Assembly: GCF_014646935.1 (NCBI RefSeq)
Contig: NZ_BMOF01000006.1
Coordinates: 1 to 63,748, forward strand
Origin: Calditerricola satsumensis
GTDB taxonomy: Bacteria; Bacillota; Bacilli; Calditerricolales; Calditerricolaceae
Length of the DNA: 63,748 nucleotides
Reading direction: 5' to 3'
Below the pieces are notes generated by a model. That model was not told where the DNA came from. It saw only the letters and a list, made by a program, of their open reading frames with translations, and did no database searches. Both the position numbers and the translations under genes were made by a program. Of the stretch, positions 26,190-40,469 are shown one piece after another (within the stretch, counting starts at the first letter, position 1; each line of letters starts with the position of its first letter).

Positions 26190-27461
26190 ATGAAGCACAG
26201 CGTGGTTTTCGCCCAAGGCGAGCAGGAAGCGGAATTGGCCGACAAATGGGGGATTCGCGTCGTGCCCGGCGGCAGCGTCACGACGCCGATGGGCTTTGTC
26301 GCCGGGGGCTTCCACTGCGGCATCAAGCGCAAGCGGCCCGACCTTGGCGCCATCCGCTCGGCGGTCCCGGCGACGGCGGCCGGCGTGTTCACCCAGAACC
26401 GGTTCCAGGGTGCGCCGCTTGTCGTGACGCGGGAGAGCCTGAAGGCGGAGGGCAAGCTGCAGGCGGTGGTGGTGAACAGCGGCATTGCCAACGCCTGCAC
26501 GGGCAAGAAGGGGCTGGAGGATGCCTATGCCATGCGCCGGCTGGCCGCCGAGGTCCTTGACGTGCCGGAGCCCTATGTGGCCGTGGCGTCAACGGGGTGG
26601 ATCGGCCGGCCGCTGCCGATGGACGTGGTGGCGGCGGGCCTTCGCCGGCTGCCCCATCACCTGGGTCCGCACAACGCCGAGGCTTTTTGCCAGGCGATCC
26701 TCACCACCGACACGTTCACCAAGTCCGTCTGCGTGGAGATGACCATCGACGGCAGGCGCGTTTGCCTCGCCGGGGCGGCGAAGGGGTCGGGGATGGTGAA
26801 GCCGAACATGGCCACGATTCTCGGCTTTCTGACCACCGACGCCGCCGTGGAACGGGAGGCGCTGCAGCGGGCGCTCAAGCGCGTGACCGATGAGACATAC
26901 AACATGATCACCATCGATGGGGACACCAGCACGAACGACATGGTGCTCATTCTGGCCAACGGTCTGGCCGGGAACAACCCGCTCCACGAGGGCCATCCGG
27001 AGTGGGAGAAGTTCGAGCAGGCTCTCCTCTACGTGTCGCGCCGCCTCAGCCAGATGATCGCCCGCGACGGGGAGGGGGCAACGAAGCTGATCCAGGTGCA
27101 CGTGCACGGGGCGGCGACGAAGGAGACGGCCCGCGCCGTGGCGAGGACGGTGATCGGCTCCAACCTCGTCAAGTCGGCCATGTTCGGCGAGGACGGCAAC
27201 TGGGGCCGCATCATCGCCGCCGTCGGCTATTGCGAGGCGCCTATCGACCCGGAGACGGTGGACATTTGGGTCGGCGACGTGCAGCTGGTGAAAAACAGCC
27301 TGCCCGTGCCGTACGACGAGGCGGCGCTGCAGGCGCACCTGGAGCAGGAGGCGGTGCACATCACCATCGGCCTGAACCAGGGCCACGCGGAAGCGACGGC
27401 CTACGGCTGCGACCTCACCTACGAGTACATCCGCATCAACGCCAGCTACGGCCGGGTGTGA
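26190..27461 (+). CDS. argJ: Bifunctional ornithine acetyltransferase / N-acetylglutamate synthase
   Basis: 423 residues. It recycles the acetyl group from acetylornithine to glutamate and may also make N-acetylglutamate. The autoproteolysis site KGSGMVKPNMATIL is present, the Thr becoming the nucleophile of the beta chain; TML is replaced by TIL. The start is taken as ATG 26190 with AGGTGG 5 bases upstream; ATG 26166 is in frame. No argA is seen, consistent with the cyclic pathway. Confidence 0.96.
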   Translation: MKHSVVFAQGEQEAELADKWGIRVVPGGSVTTPMGFVAGGFHCGIKRKRPDLGAIRSAVPATAAGVFTQNRFQGAPLVVTRESLKAEGKLQAVVVNSGIANACTGKKGLEDAYAMRRLAAEVLDVPEPYVAVASTGWIGRPLPMDVVAAGLRRLPHHLGPHNAEAFCQAILTTDTFTKSVCVEMTIDGRRVCLAGAAKGSGMVKPNMATILGFLTTDAAVEREALQRALKRVTDETYNMITIDGDTSTNDMVLILANGLAGNNPLHEGHPEWEKFEQALLYVSRRLSQMIARDGEGATKLIQVHVHGAATKETARAVARTVIGSNLVKSAMFGEDGNWGRIIAAVGYCEAPIDPETVDIWVGDVQLVKNSLPVPYDEAALQAHLEQEAVHITIGLNQGHAEATAYGCDLTYEYIRINASYGRV

Positions 27462-27477
27462 AGGAGGAAAGGACCCG

Positions 27478-28308
27478 ATGGGCCAAGGGACGCTGGTGGT
27501 CAAATGCGGCGGGAGCGCGATGGACGCGCTGCCGGACGGCTTTTTCGCCGACCTGGCCGCCCTGTCGCGCAGCGGGATGGCGCCGGTGGTGGTCCACGGC
27601 GGGGGGCCGGCCATCTCCGCGCTGCTTGCGCGGCTCGGGATCGCGCCCGCCTTTGTCAACGGCCTGCGCGTGACCGATGAGGCCACCCTCGAGGTGGTGG
27701 AAATGGTCCTCGCCGGCGCGATCAACAAGCAGCTCGTGCGGCGGATCTGGCGGGCCGGAGGACGGGCGCTGGGCCTTTCGGGAAGCGACGGGGCGCTCCT
27801 CGTGGCCGAGCCGATCCCGGGGCCGCTGGGGCGTGTGGCGACGGTCAAGCGGGTGAACGCCGACCTGATCCGCCAGGTTCTGGCGCTGGGGTACATCCCC
27901 GTCATCGCGCCGGTAGGCATGGACGAGGCGGGCCAGGCGTACAACATCAACGCCGACACGGCGGCGGGGGCGGTGGCGCGGGCGCTGGCCGCCGAGCGGG
28001 TGGTGCTCGTCACCGACGTGCCGGGCATCTGGGTGGACGACGGCGGCGCGCGGCGGGTGCTCGACGTGCTGGACGCCGACGAGGCGGAGGCGCTCATCGC
28101 CCAAGGCGTGATCACCGGGGGGATGATCCCCAAGGTGCGCGCGGCGCTGGACGCCCTCGATGCGGCCGAAGAGGTGCGGATCGTCGACGGCCGCGAGCCG
28201 GGCGTCTTGCAGCGGGTTGCCGCCGGCGAGGCGGTGGGGACGCGCATCGTGCGCCAGACCCAGGCGGCGCCTGCCGGGAAAGGGGGCGCAGGCCGTGGCG
28301 CTGTTTGA
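27478..28308 (+). CDS. argB: Acetylglutamate kinase
   Basis: 276 residues; phosphorylates N-acetylglutamate, often the arginine-inhibited step. Amino-acid kinase motifs: VVKCGGSAM, VVVHGGGPAISALL, YNINADTAAGAVARALAAERV and GVITGGMIPKVRAALDAL. The 3' end overlaps argD by 14 bases. Confidence 0.97.
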   Translation: MGQGTLVVKCGGSAMDALPDGFFADLAALSRSGMAPVVVHGGGPAISALLARLGIAPAFVNGLRVTDEATLEVVEMVLAGAINKQLVRRIWRAGGRALGLSGSDGALLVAEPIPGPLGRVATVKRVNADLIRQVLALGYIPVIAPVGMDEAGQAYNINADTAAGAVARALAAERVVLVTDVPGIWVDDGGARRVLDVLDADEAEALIAQGVITGGMIPKVRAALDALDAAEEVRIVDGREPGVLQRVAAGEAVGTRIVRQTQAAPAGKGGAGRGAV

Positions 28309-29485
28309 CACCTACGCCCGCTGGCCGGTGCGCGCCGTGCGTGGGGAGAAGCACTGGCTGTGGGACGAGAGCGGGCGGCGCTACCTCGACTTCACCTCGG
28401 GCATCGGCGTCACGAGCCTCGGCCACGTGCCGGATGCGGTGAAACAGGCCGTGGCGGCGCAGCTGGAGATGCTGTGGCATTGTTCAAATCTTTTCCAGAT
28501 CCCGCTCCAGGAGCAGGTGGCGGCGAAGCTGTGCGCCGCAAGCGGCCTTGACCGCGCCTTCTTTTGCAACAGCGGGGCCGAGGCCAACGAGGCGGCGATC
28601 AAGCTGGCCCGGCGGTATTTCCAGGTGGTGAGGGGCGAGGAGCGGTACGAGGTGGTCACCTTCCACGGGTCCTTCCACGGCCGCACCCTGGCCACGCTGA
28701 CGGCGACGGGGCAGGAGAAGGTGAAGGTGGGCTTTGCCCCGCTGCCGGAGGGCTTCCGGTCGGTGCCCTTCGGGGATCTGGCGGCGCTGGAGGCCGCCGT
28801 AACGGACAAGACGGCGGCGGTGCTGCTGGAACTCGTCCAGGGCGAAGGGGGCGTGGTGCCGGCGGAGCCCGCCTTTGTGCGCGGCGTGGCCGAATTGTGC
28901 TGCGAAAAGGGCCTCCTCTTGATCGTCGACGAGGTGCAGACGGGCATCGGCCGCACGGGATCGCTGTTTGCCTTCCAGCACTACGGCGTGGTGCCGGACG
29001 CCGTGACGCTGGCCAAGGGGCTGGGCAGCGGCATCCCCGTCGGGGCGCTGCTGGCCAAGGAGGACGTGGCCGCGGCCTTCGCGCCGGGCAGTCACGGCTC
29101 CACCTTTGGCGGCAACCCCGTGGCCATGGCCGCGGCGCTGGCCACGCTGGAGGAGCTGGAGCGCGGCGGGTGGCTCGAGCGGGTGCGCGCGATGGGGGCC
29201 CTCATGAAGGAGCGGCTCGAGGCGCTGGCTGCGCGGACGCCGGCTATTGTCGACGTGCGCGGCCTCGGCCTCATGCTTGGCGTCCAGGTGACGGTGCCGG
29301 TGGCCGACGTCCTGGCCGCGTTGCGCAGGCGCGGCGTGCTGATGCTGCCCGCCGGGACGGACGTGATCCGCCTCCTGCCGCCGTTTACGATCGGGCCGGC
29401 GGAAGTGGAGGTGGCGGTGCGGGCGCTGGGCGAGGCGCTGGACGAGGTGGCGGCGCAGGGGGGAGCCGCGAAGGCGGAGACGTAA
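28295..29485 (+). CDS. argD: Acetylornithine aminotransferase
   Basis: 396-residue class III PLP aminotransferase. It has FCNSGAEANEAAIKLARRYF (phosphate-binding region), LLIVDEVQTGIGRTG (Asp contacting the PLP ring) and LAKGLGSGIPVGALLA with the Schiff-base lysine. The start is GTG 28295, inside argB, with AGGGGG 8 bases upstream. Confidence 0.96.
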   Translation: MALFDTYARWPVRAVRGEKHWLWDESGRRYLDFTSGIGVTSLGHVPDAVKQAVAAQLEMLWHCSNLFQIPLQEQVAAKLCAASGLDRAFFCNSGAEANEAAIKLARRYFQVVRGEERYEVVTFHGSFHGRTLATLTATGQEKVKVGFAPLPEGFRSVPFGDLAALEAAVTDKTAAVLLELVQGEGGVVPAEPAFVRGVAELCCEKGLLLIVDEVQTGIGRTGSLFAFQHYGVVPDAVTLAKGLGSGIPVGALLAKEDVAAAFAPGSHGSTFGGNPVAMAAALATLEELERGGWLERVRAMGALMKERLEALAARTPAIVDVRGLGLMLGVQVTVPVADVLAALRRRGVLMLPAGTDVIRLLPPFTIGPAEVEVAVRALGEALDEVAAQGGAAKAET

Positions 29486-29525
29486 TCGACCGGGGAATCG
29501 CACGACAACGTGGGAGAGAGGAGCG

Positions 29526-30594
29526 ATGGCGGTGAAGGGGTACTTGGTGCTCAGCACGGGGGACGTGATCGAAGGGACGTGGATCGGCGCGACAGCCGAG
29601 GCGGAAGGGGAGCTCGTCTTCAACACGGGGATGACCGGCTACCAGGAGGTGCTGACCGACCCCTCCTATGCCGGGCAGATCGTCACCTTCACCTATCCCC
29701 TCATCGGCAACTACGGGTTCAACGCGCAGGACGACGAGAGCGCCCGCCCGGCCCTCGCCGGGGTGCTCGTGCAGACGCCCTGCGACGCGCCCAGCCACTT
29801 CCGCGCGGCGGAGACGCTCCACGAGCGCCTGGCGCGGTTCGGCATCCCGGGGCTGTGCGGCGTCGACACGCGGGCGCTCACCCGGCTGATCCGCCGCCAC
29901 CGCGCCGTGTTCGGCATGCTCACGCGGGATCCGGCCCGGGCCAAGGACTGGCGGCCGGGTCCGGTGCGGGGGACGGTGGCCCGCGTGTCGCGCAAGGCGC
30001 CGACGACGTGGGCGGGCGACGGCCCGCACGTCGTCGTCCTCGACTTTGGGGTGAAGGCCTCGATCATCGAGGCTCTGCGCGCGCGCGGCTGCCGGGTGAC
30101 GGCGGTGCCCTACGACACGCCGCCGGAAGAGGTGCTCGCCCTGCGCCCCGACGGCCTCCTCTTTTCCAACGGCCCCGGCGACCCGAAGGAGCTCCTTCCC
30201 CTGCTCCCCGCGTGGCGCCCGGTGGTGGAGCGGATCCCGACCATGGGCATCTGCCTCGGCCACCAGCTCATCGCCCTCATGTTCGGCGCCGATACGGAGC
30301 GCCTGCCCTATGGCCATCGCGGCAACAACCACCCGGTGAAGGAGCTGGCCACGGGGCGGGTGTGGATCACCGCCCAGAACCACGGCTACGTCGTGCGCGA
30401 GGAGAGCGTGCCGCGGGGGGAGTTCGTCATCTCCCACCGCAACGTAAACGACGGGTCGGTGGAGGGCCTGGTGCACCGCCGCCTGCCCATCCTCACCGTG
30501 CAGTTCCACCCCGAGGCCCATCCGGGCCCGGCCGACTCCAGCGTCCTCTTCGACCGGTTCGTCGAGTTGTGCCAGACCGTGGGGGCGAAGCGCT

Positions 30595-30602
<8 letters not shown>
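29526..30602 (+). CDS. carA: Carbamoyl-phosphate synthase small subunit (glutaminase)
   Basis: 358 residues; supplies ammonia from glutamine to CarB. The class I amidotransferase domain has [15 protein letters not shown] (nucleophilic Cys) and [11 protein letters not shown] (His/Glu). The N-terminal domain begins [18 protein letters not shown]. Lying inside the arginine operon, it is probably the arginine-specific set; whether a pyrimidine copy exists elsewhere cannot be seen. It overlaps carB by 8 bases. Confidence 0.97.
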
Positions 30603-33851
<3,249 letters not shown>

Positions 33852-33855
<4 letters not shown>

Positions 33856-34835
33856 ACCTGCCGGCGGCAAATCCGCGTAAGGACCGCGCTGCCGCCATTG
33901 CGGAGGGGCTGAAGGGGCGCGACTTTCTCGTCCTGGCCGACTTTACCGCGGCTGAGCTGGCCCATCTCCTCGACCTAGCCGCCCAGCTCAAAGCCCTGCA
34001 GAAGGAAGGGCGGCCGTTTGCCCCGCTCGCCGGCAAGACCCTGGCCATGATCTTTGAAAAGCCCTCGACGCGGACGCGGGTCTCCTTCGAGGTGGGCATG
34101 GCCCAGCTCGGCGGCCAGGCGCTGTTCTTGAGCCGCAGCGATCTGCAGCTGGGCCGGGGCGAGACGATCGGCGACACGGCGCGGGTGCTGTCGCGCTACG
34201 TCGATGCCATCATGATTCGCGCCTATTCCCACCGCCACGTGGTGGAGCTGGCCCGCGCGGCGACGGTGCCGGTGATCAACGGGCTGACCGATTTTGCCCA
34301 TCCGTGCCAGGCGCTGGCCGATCTCCTCACGCTGCGGGAGGCGTTTGGCCGCCTGAAGGGGCTCAAGCTGGCCTACGTCGGCGACGGCAACAACGTCGCC
34401 CACTCGCTGATCGTCGGCGCGGCCAAGATGGGCCTCGACGTGGCCGTGGCCACGCCGGAGCAGTACGCGCCCCATCCGGCGGTGATGGAAACGGCCCGCG
34501 CATGCGCGGCGGAAGCGGGCGGCTCGGTGACGTGGACGACGGATCCGGCGGCGGCCGTCTCCGGGGCCCACGCCGTCTACACCGACGTGTGGGCCAGCAT
34601 GGGCCAGGAGGACGAGGCCGAGGCGCGCAAGGCGATCTTCGCCCCGTACCAGGTGAACGCCGACCTGATGGCCAAGGCCGACCCGCAGGCCGTCTTCCTG
34701 CACTGCCTGCCGGCCCACCGCGGCGAAGAGGTGACCGACGAGGTGATCGACGGGCCGCAGTCGGTCGTCTTCGACCAGGCCGAAAACCGGCTTCACGTGC
34801 AGAAGGCCATTCTGGTGGCGCTGCTCGGGGCGTGA
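33852..34835 (+). CDS. argF: Ornithine carbamoyltransferase
   Basis: 327 residues; makes citrulline from ornithine and carbamoyl phosphate. Signatures: [16 protein letters not shown] (carbamoyl-phosphate site), [15 protein letters not shown] and [13 protein letters not shown] (ornithine site with the active Cys). The start ATG 33852 overlaps the carB stop, giving coupled translation of the pair that makes and uses carbamoyl phosphate. Confidence 0.98.
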
Positions 34836-34973
34836 GGCCGGGCGCGAGCCCAGGTGCCGGGCCAGCGGACGGGGCGTGAGCCGTGCCCCTGAGGGGCCTT
34901 CTCCGCGGCGCCAGCGGCGGCGACGTTTGCCTGGCGCGCAGGAGCGGAAACGGCGCATGTTTTTGGGCCGAAA

Positions 34974-34993
34974 TTGAATAAATATGCTATAAT
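34974..34993 (+). promoter_or_regulatory. ArgR-like box and extended -10 promoter before argGH
   Basis: TTGAATAAATATGC (34974-34987) closely matches the ArgR box TGAATAAAAATKCA. It overlaps the extended -10 TGC-TATAAT (TATAAT at 34988-34993). The 215-base gap between argF and argG otherwise holds GC-rich inverted segments but no clear terminator. Confidence 0.7.
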
Positions 34994-35050
34994 GAGAGTA
35001 AACATGCGACCGCACCCAACGGGGCGCGTCACAAGGGAGAGGTGCTGGAG

Positions 35051-36312
35051 ATGGGAAACCCGAAAGTCGTGCTCGCCTATTCCGGAGGGCTGGACACCTC
35101 CGTGGCCATCAAGTGGCTGAAGGAAACCTACGGCTACGACGTCGTGGCCGTGGCCCTCGACCTGGGCGAGGGCAAGGACCTCGAGTTCGTGCGTAAAAAG
35201 GCGCTCCAGATCGGCGCTGTGGCCTCGTACGTCGTCGACGCGCGGAAAACCTTCGCCGAGGAGTACATCCTCCCCGCGCTGAAGGCCAACGCGTTGTACG
35301 AGGGCAAGTACCCGTTGGCGACGGCCCTCGGCCGCCCGCTCATCGCCAAGACCCTTGTCGAGATTGCCGAAAAGGAAGGGGCCGTGGCCGTGGCCCACGG
35401 CTGCACGGGCAAGGGCAACGACCAGGTCCGCTTCGACGTGGCCGTGGCCGCCCTCAACCCGGCGCTGAAGGTGGTGGCCCCGGTGCGCGAGTGGGCGATG
35501 AGCCGGGAAGAGGAGATCGCCTACGCCGAAAAGCACGGCATCCCCGTGCCGGTGGGCAAGGAGAACCCCTTCAGCATCGACCAGAACCTGTGGGGCCGCA
35601 GCTGCGAGGCCGGTGTGCTGGAGGACCCGTGGACGGAGCCGCCGGAAGCGGCCTATGAATGGACGAAGCCCCTCGCCGAGACGCCGGATGAACCGGAATA
35701 CGTGGAGATCGACTTCGTGCAGGGCAAGCCGGTGGCGCTCAACGGCGAGCCCAAGGAACTGCACGTCCTGATCGCTGAGCTGAACGCCCTCGCCGGCAAG
35801 CACGGCGTGGGGCGCATCGACCACGTCGAGAACCGCCTCGTCGGCATCAAGTCGCGGGAGGTGTACGAGGCGCCGGCGGCGACGATGCTGATCCGGGCCC
35901 ACCAGGAGCTGGAGGCCCTCACCCTGCCGCGCGAGGTGGCCCAATTCAAGCCGATTGTCGAGCAGAAGTTTGCCCAGCTCGTGTACGAGGGGCTGTGGTA
36001 CTCGCCGCTGCGCGAGGCCCTCACGGCGTTCATCGAGGCGACGCAGAAGACGGTTACCGGCACCGTGCGCGTCAAGCTGCACAAGGGACACGCCGTCGTC
36101 GTCGGCCGGCGCTCACCGCATTCCCTCTACTCCCTCGAGCTGGCTACCTACGACGCCGGCGACCGGTTTGACCACAAGGCCGCCGTCGGGTTCATCCACC
36201 TGTGGGGCCTGCCGACGCGCACCTTTGCCCAGGTGAACGGGGGGAAGGCGAAAGCGCCGGCGACGGAGGCGGCGCCGGCCGTCGGCGTAACGCGCGAGGA
36301 GGGCGTCCGCGC

Positions 36313-36316
<4 letters not shown>
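35051..36316 (+). CDS. argG: Argininosuccinate synthase
   Basis: 421 residues; ATP-dependent condensation of citrulline and aspartate. The N-type PP-loop is [18 protein letters not shown]. Further family motifs are [18 protein letters not shown] and [19 protein letters not shown]. The start is ATG 35051 after GGGAGAGG; GTG 35042 is in frame. It overlaps argH by GTGA. Confidence 0.97.
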
Positions 36317-37734
<1,418 letters not shown>

Positions 37735-37908
37735 CCGCTCGTTACGCTGTGAAGAGCGGTTCGATGCGGAGCCAAACTTCCTCCATCACGTCTGGCGGGC
37801 ACGAGCAGACAAACGGGCATTGCCGGGCCCGCCAGTCAACATGTTTTATGTGGTCGGCCAACACCACCCTGAACACCGGGAACGGCATGCGGAGAGGAGG
37901 CCTCTTCA

Positions 37909-38469
37909 TGCCCTGGAATCCGGAACAATACCTGAGGTTCAAGGCCGAGCGCTTTGCGCCCTTTGACGACCTCGTCAAGTTGATCAAGGTCCGCCCCGGG
38001 CTCCGCGTGGTGGACCTCGGCTGCGGACCATGAACGGCTGTTTGCCCGCCTGTGGGAGCGTCTGGCCCCTGGCGGCCAGCTTGTCGTGCAGATGCTGGCC
38101 AACCACGACCACCCCACCCACGCCTTCTTGCAGGAGCTGGCCGAAGAGGAGCCCTTTGCCCCGTTTTTTCCGCGCGGAGGACGGCATTCCCCGGTGCTCG
38201 CGGTCGAGGCTTACGCCGAGCTGCTCTACTGCCTCGGTGCCACGGATATCGCCGTTTTCCTGAAGGTCTACCCCCACGTTCTCGAGGACGCCGATGCGCT
38301 GGTGGAGTGGACGAAAGGCACGGCGATGCTCCCCTATTTGGAAGCTCTTCCGCCGGATTTGCACGAAGCGTTTGTGGCGCGCTATCGGGTCCGGCTGCGG
38401 GCGCGCTTACCGGAGAAGCCGGTCTTCTACGGGTTCAAACGGATTCTCCTCGCGGCCACGCGACCGTGA
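37909..38469 (+). pseudogene. Trans-aconitate methyltransferase-like gene with an internal frameshifting deletion
   Basis: The N-terminal piece (37909-38033) reads MPWNPEQYLRFKAERFAPFD...VVDLGCGP, the start of a SAM methyltransferase of the Tam family through motif I, then hits TGA. The continuation is in another frame from about 38026: DHERLFARLWERLAPGGQLVVQM...FYGFKRILLAATRP, the normal C-terminal half. The segment between motif I and DHERLF, about 60 residues in homologues, is missing. The junction lies at GGACCATGAA, where the two halves share a few bases. The C-terminal half could still be translated from ATG 38086 but lacks the SAM site. Confidence 0.85.
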
Positions 38470-38583
38470 ACCGGTGGGCGGGTTGGAGGCTTAGCTGGAG
38501 TGTTTTAAGGTGTGGGTAAAGCAGAAGGGGATCAAGGACTTGTGTACGCTTGAGATTGCTGGTTACGATGGGGGTATTAAAAT

Positions 38584-39564
38584 ATGTCTTGCGAGGAACG
38601 GCTTGAAGATCAAGTGGGCACGGAAGGTCAAGAGGTTCGTGATTCAGAGATTCGAGTGTTTCGCATCCATATACGTCCTGGTGGAGATGCAGGCCGTCAT
38701 CCCGAGCAGTCCTTTACTTACTGCCTCCAGGAGGGTGTACTGGGGATCGGTTGGGGTGTAGAAGTTCCTGAAGGTGTTCGGCTTACTTGGAACGAGTACG
38801 AGCGTCTTGCTTTGCTTCGGCATAAAAACATCCGCATTGTGCGTTATCTTTTCCAAAACGTTCGGCCTGGAGACTTGCTTTGGACCCGAGATCATCAGGG
38901 AAAGTATTACCTTGCACGTGCGACGGGTGGGTGGGAGTATCGGTCCACTCTCAAAGGTTACGAAGCAGATGTTTTAAATGTGGTTCCGTGTGATATTAAG
39001 GGACCTATTCCTATTGGGGATGTTCCTGGTGCTTTAATCAATCATTTTCGCTCACGACGCACTCTTCAGCGTATAAAAAATCTTACTCTTGTCGAATATA
39101 CCAAGTTATTATGGAATAAGTTGATAAATCGTCAGGTCTTTACCGTCGATCAGCTTTCCTATGTCAACATCTTTGATCTCTTGGATGACATGACGTTAGA
39201 GGATGTCGTGTTTCTCTACCTCCAAGTTCAGGGATGGCTCGTTCTCGCAAACTCCCGTAAAGCCGACACCATGCAGTACGAACTGGCCCTCGTTCACCGT
39301 GACTCCAAGGAGTGGGCGGTTGTCCAAGTCAAAGGGGGGAATACCCCTCTCTTCGATGGCGAGTATTCCGAGTACGTGGGAAAGGGCGCTGTCCATAAGG
39401 TATTTCTATTTCAAGCCCATGGGAACTATCAGGGTACTCCTCAACCGGGGGTGTATCGCATTCAACCGGACGATCTCCTCAACTTTATGCTATCCCACAG
39501 AGAATTGCTTCCGGGTTCAGCTCGACACTGGCTTGATTTTCTGACGGAATTAAGAATTAAGTAG
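38584..39564 (+). CDS. Probable modification-dependent restriction enzyme: PUA/EVE-like N-terminus plus PD-(D/E)XK C-terminus
   Basis: 326 residues from an AT-rich patch (about 38500-39570) unlike its GC-rich surroundings. The N-terminal 140 residues look like a PUA/EVE-type reader domain (FTYCLQEGVLGIGWG, NVRPGDLLWTRDHQGKYYLA, GWEYRS). After a helical linker the C-terminus has a restriction-endonuclease-like core: YELALV (Glu233) and WAVVQVKGG (Gln248, Lys250), as in the (D/E)...QxK site of Mrr-type nucleases. EVE/PUA-nuclease fusions commonly cleave DNA carrying modified bases. ATG 38584 follows GGGGG by 9 bases. No methyltransferase is next to it. The fold assignment is by eye. Confidence 0.55.
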   Translation: MSCEERLEDQVGTEGQEVRDSEIRVFRIHIRPGGDAGRHPEQSFTYCLQEGVLGIGWGVEVPEGVRLTWNEYERLALLRHKNIRIVRYLFQNVRPGDLLWTRDHQGKYYLARATGGWEYRSTLKGYEADVLNVVPCDIKGPIPIGDVPGALINHFRSRRTLQRIKNLTLVEYTKLLWNKLINRQVFTVDQLSYVNIFDLLDDMTLEDVVFLYLQVQGWLVLANSRKADTMQYELALVHRDSKEWAVVQVKGGNTPLFDGEYSEYVGKGAVHKVFLFQAHGNYQGTPQPGVYRIQPDDLLNFMLSHRELLPGSARHWLDFLTELRIK

Positions 39565-39638
39565 AGGAACGCCGGTGCCCATCGCGGTAAAATGGAGGTG
39601 GGGCCTCCAGTCCGGGTGCAGTCAAGGGGGAAAATCCG

Positions 39639-40334
39639 ATGTGCGGGCGCTTTCTGCTGCAGACGGATCCGGTAACGCTCGGCGAACGGTTTGATGTTGA
39701 AATGCCGGAGGAACTGGCGCCGCGGTACAACATTGCGCCCGGTCAGCCCGTGCTCGTGATTGTCCACGACGGAACGCGGCGGCGGGCCGGTTTTGTGCGC
39801 TGGGGCCTCGTCCCGCCGTGGGCCGAGGCGCCAACGGCCCGCCACCAGCTGATCAACGCCCGCGCGGAGACGGCGGCCGAGAAGCCGGCCTTTCGCCGCG
39901 CCTTTTTGAAGCGGCGGTGCCTGATCGTGGCCGATGGCTACTACGAGTGGGCGACCGCCGACGGCCGCAAGCAGCCCTACTGCGTGCGGCGCCGCGACGG
40001 GCAGCCCTTTGCCTTTGCCGGCCTGTGGGAGAGGTGGGAAGGAGAGGACGGGGCGGTCTACACCGGTTGCGCCATCCTCACCACACAGGCCAACGCGCTC
40101 ACCGCGCCGATCCATTCGCGCATGCCGGTGATCCTCCCGCCCGGCGCGGAAGAGCTGTGGCTGAACCGCGACGTGACCGATGCCGCGCGTCTCCAGCGGT
40201 TGCTCGGCCCCTATCCGTCGGAGGAACTGGTGTGCTATCCCGTCAGCGCGCGGGTCAACGACGCGCGCTACGACGCGCCGGATTGCGTGGAGCCGCTCGA
40301 TGAGGCTGAACCCTCAAATGCGGATCAGCTGTAG
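39639..40334 (+). CDS. SRAP-family (YedK/HMCES-like) abasic-site DNA-protein crosslinker
   Basis: 231 residues. SRAP proteins form a thiazolidine crosslink between Cys2 and abasic sites in single-stranded DNA, shielding them. The active-site residues are present: Cys2 in MCGRF, Asn in LINARAET, Glu in DGYYEW and His in IHSRMPVIL. Length is normal. It starts at ATG 39639 (Cys2 fixes the start) after AAGGGGGAAAA. It lies next to the putative restriction gene but has backbone-like GC content. Confidence 0.93.
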   Translation: MCGRFLLQTDPVTLGERFDVEMPEELAPRYNIAPGQPVLVIVHDGTRRRAGFVRWGLVPPWAEAPTARHQLINARAETAAEKPAFRRAFLKRRCLIVADGYYEWATADGRKQPYCVRRRDGQPFAFAGLWERWEGEDGAVYTGCAILTTQANALTAPIHSRMPVILPPGAEELWLNRDVTDAARLQRLLGPYPSEELVCYPVSARVNDARYDAPDCVEPLDEAEPSNADQL

Positions 40335-40391
40335 GCAGAAAACCGTTGAACGCGTACGGGAGACGCGGATACTTTGCACCTCAATGAAATT

Positions 40392-40438
40392 CCCGGGCGT
40401 TGCCCGGGAGAAGGGTTGCCGTGACCACGGGGAACCCT
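40392..40438. repeat. Two hairpins between convergent genes
   Basis: CCCGGGC-GTT-GCCCGGG (40392-40408), and AGGGTT...AACCCT (40412-40438) with further pairing inside. They sit between the SRAP gene (plus) and the ATP-grasp gene (minus) and may end transcription from both sides, though neither has a strong T-run. Confidence 0.4.
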
Positions 40439-40469
40439 ACGCAAGCGGGAGAGCGGCGGCGGAAACGGA

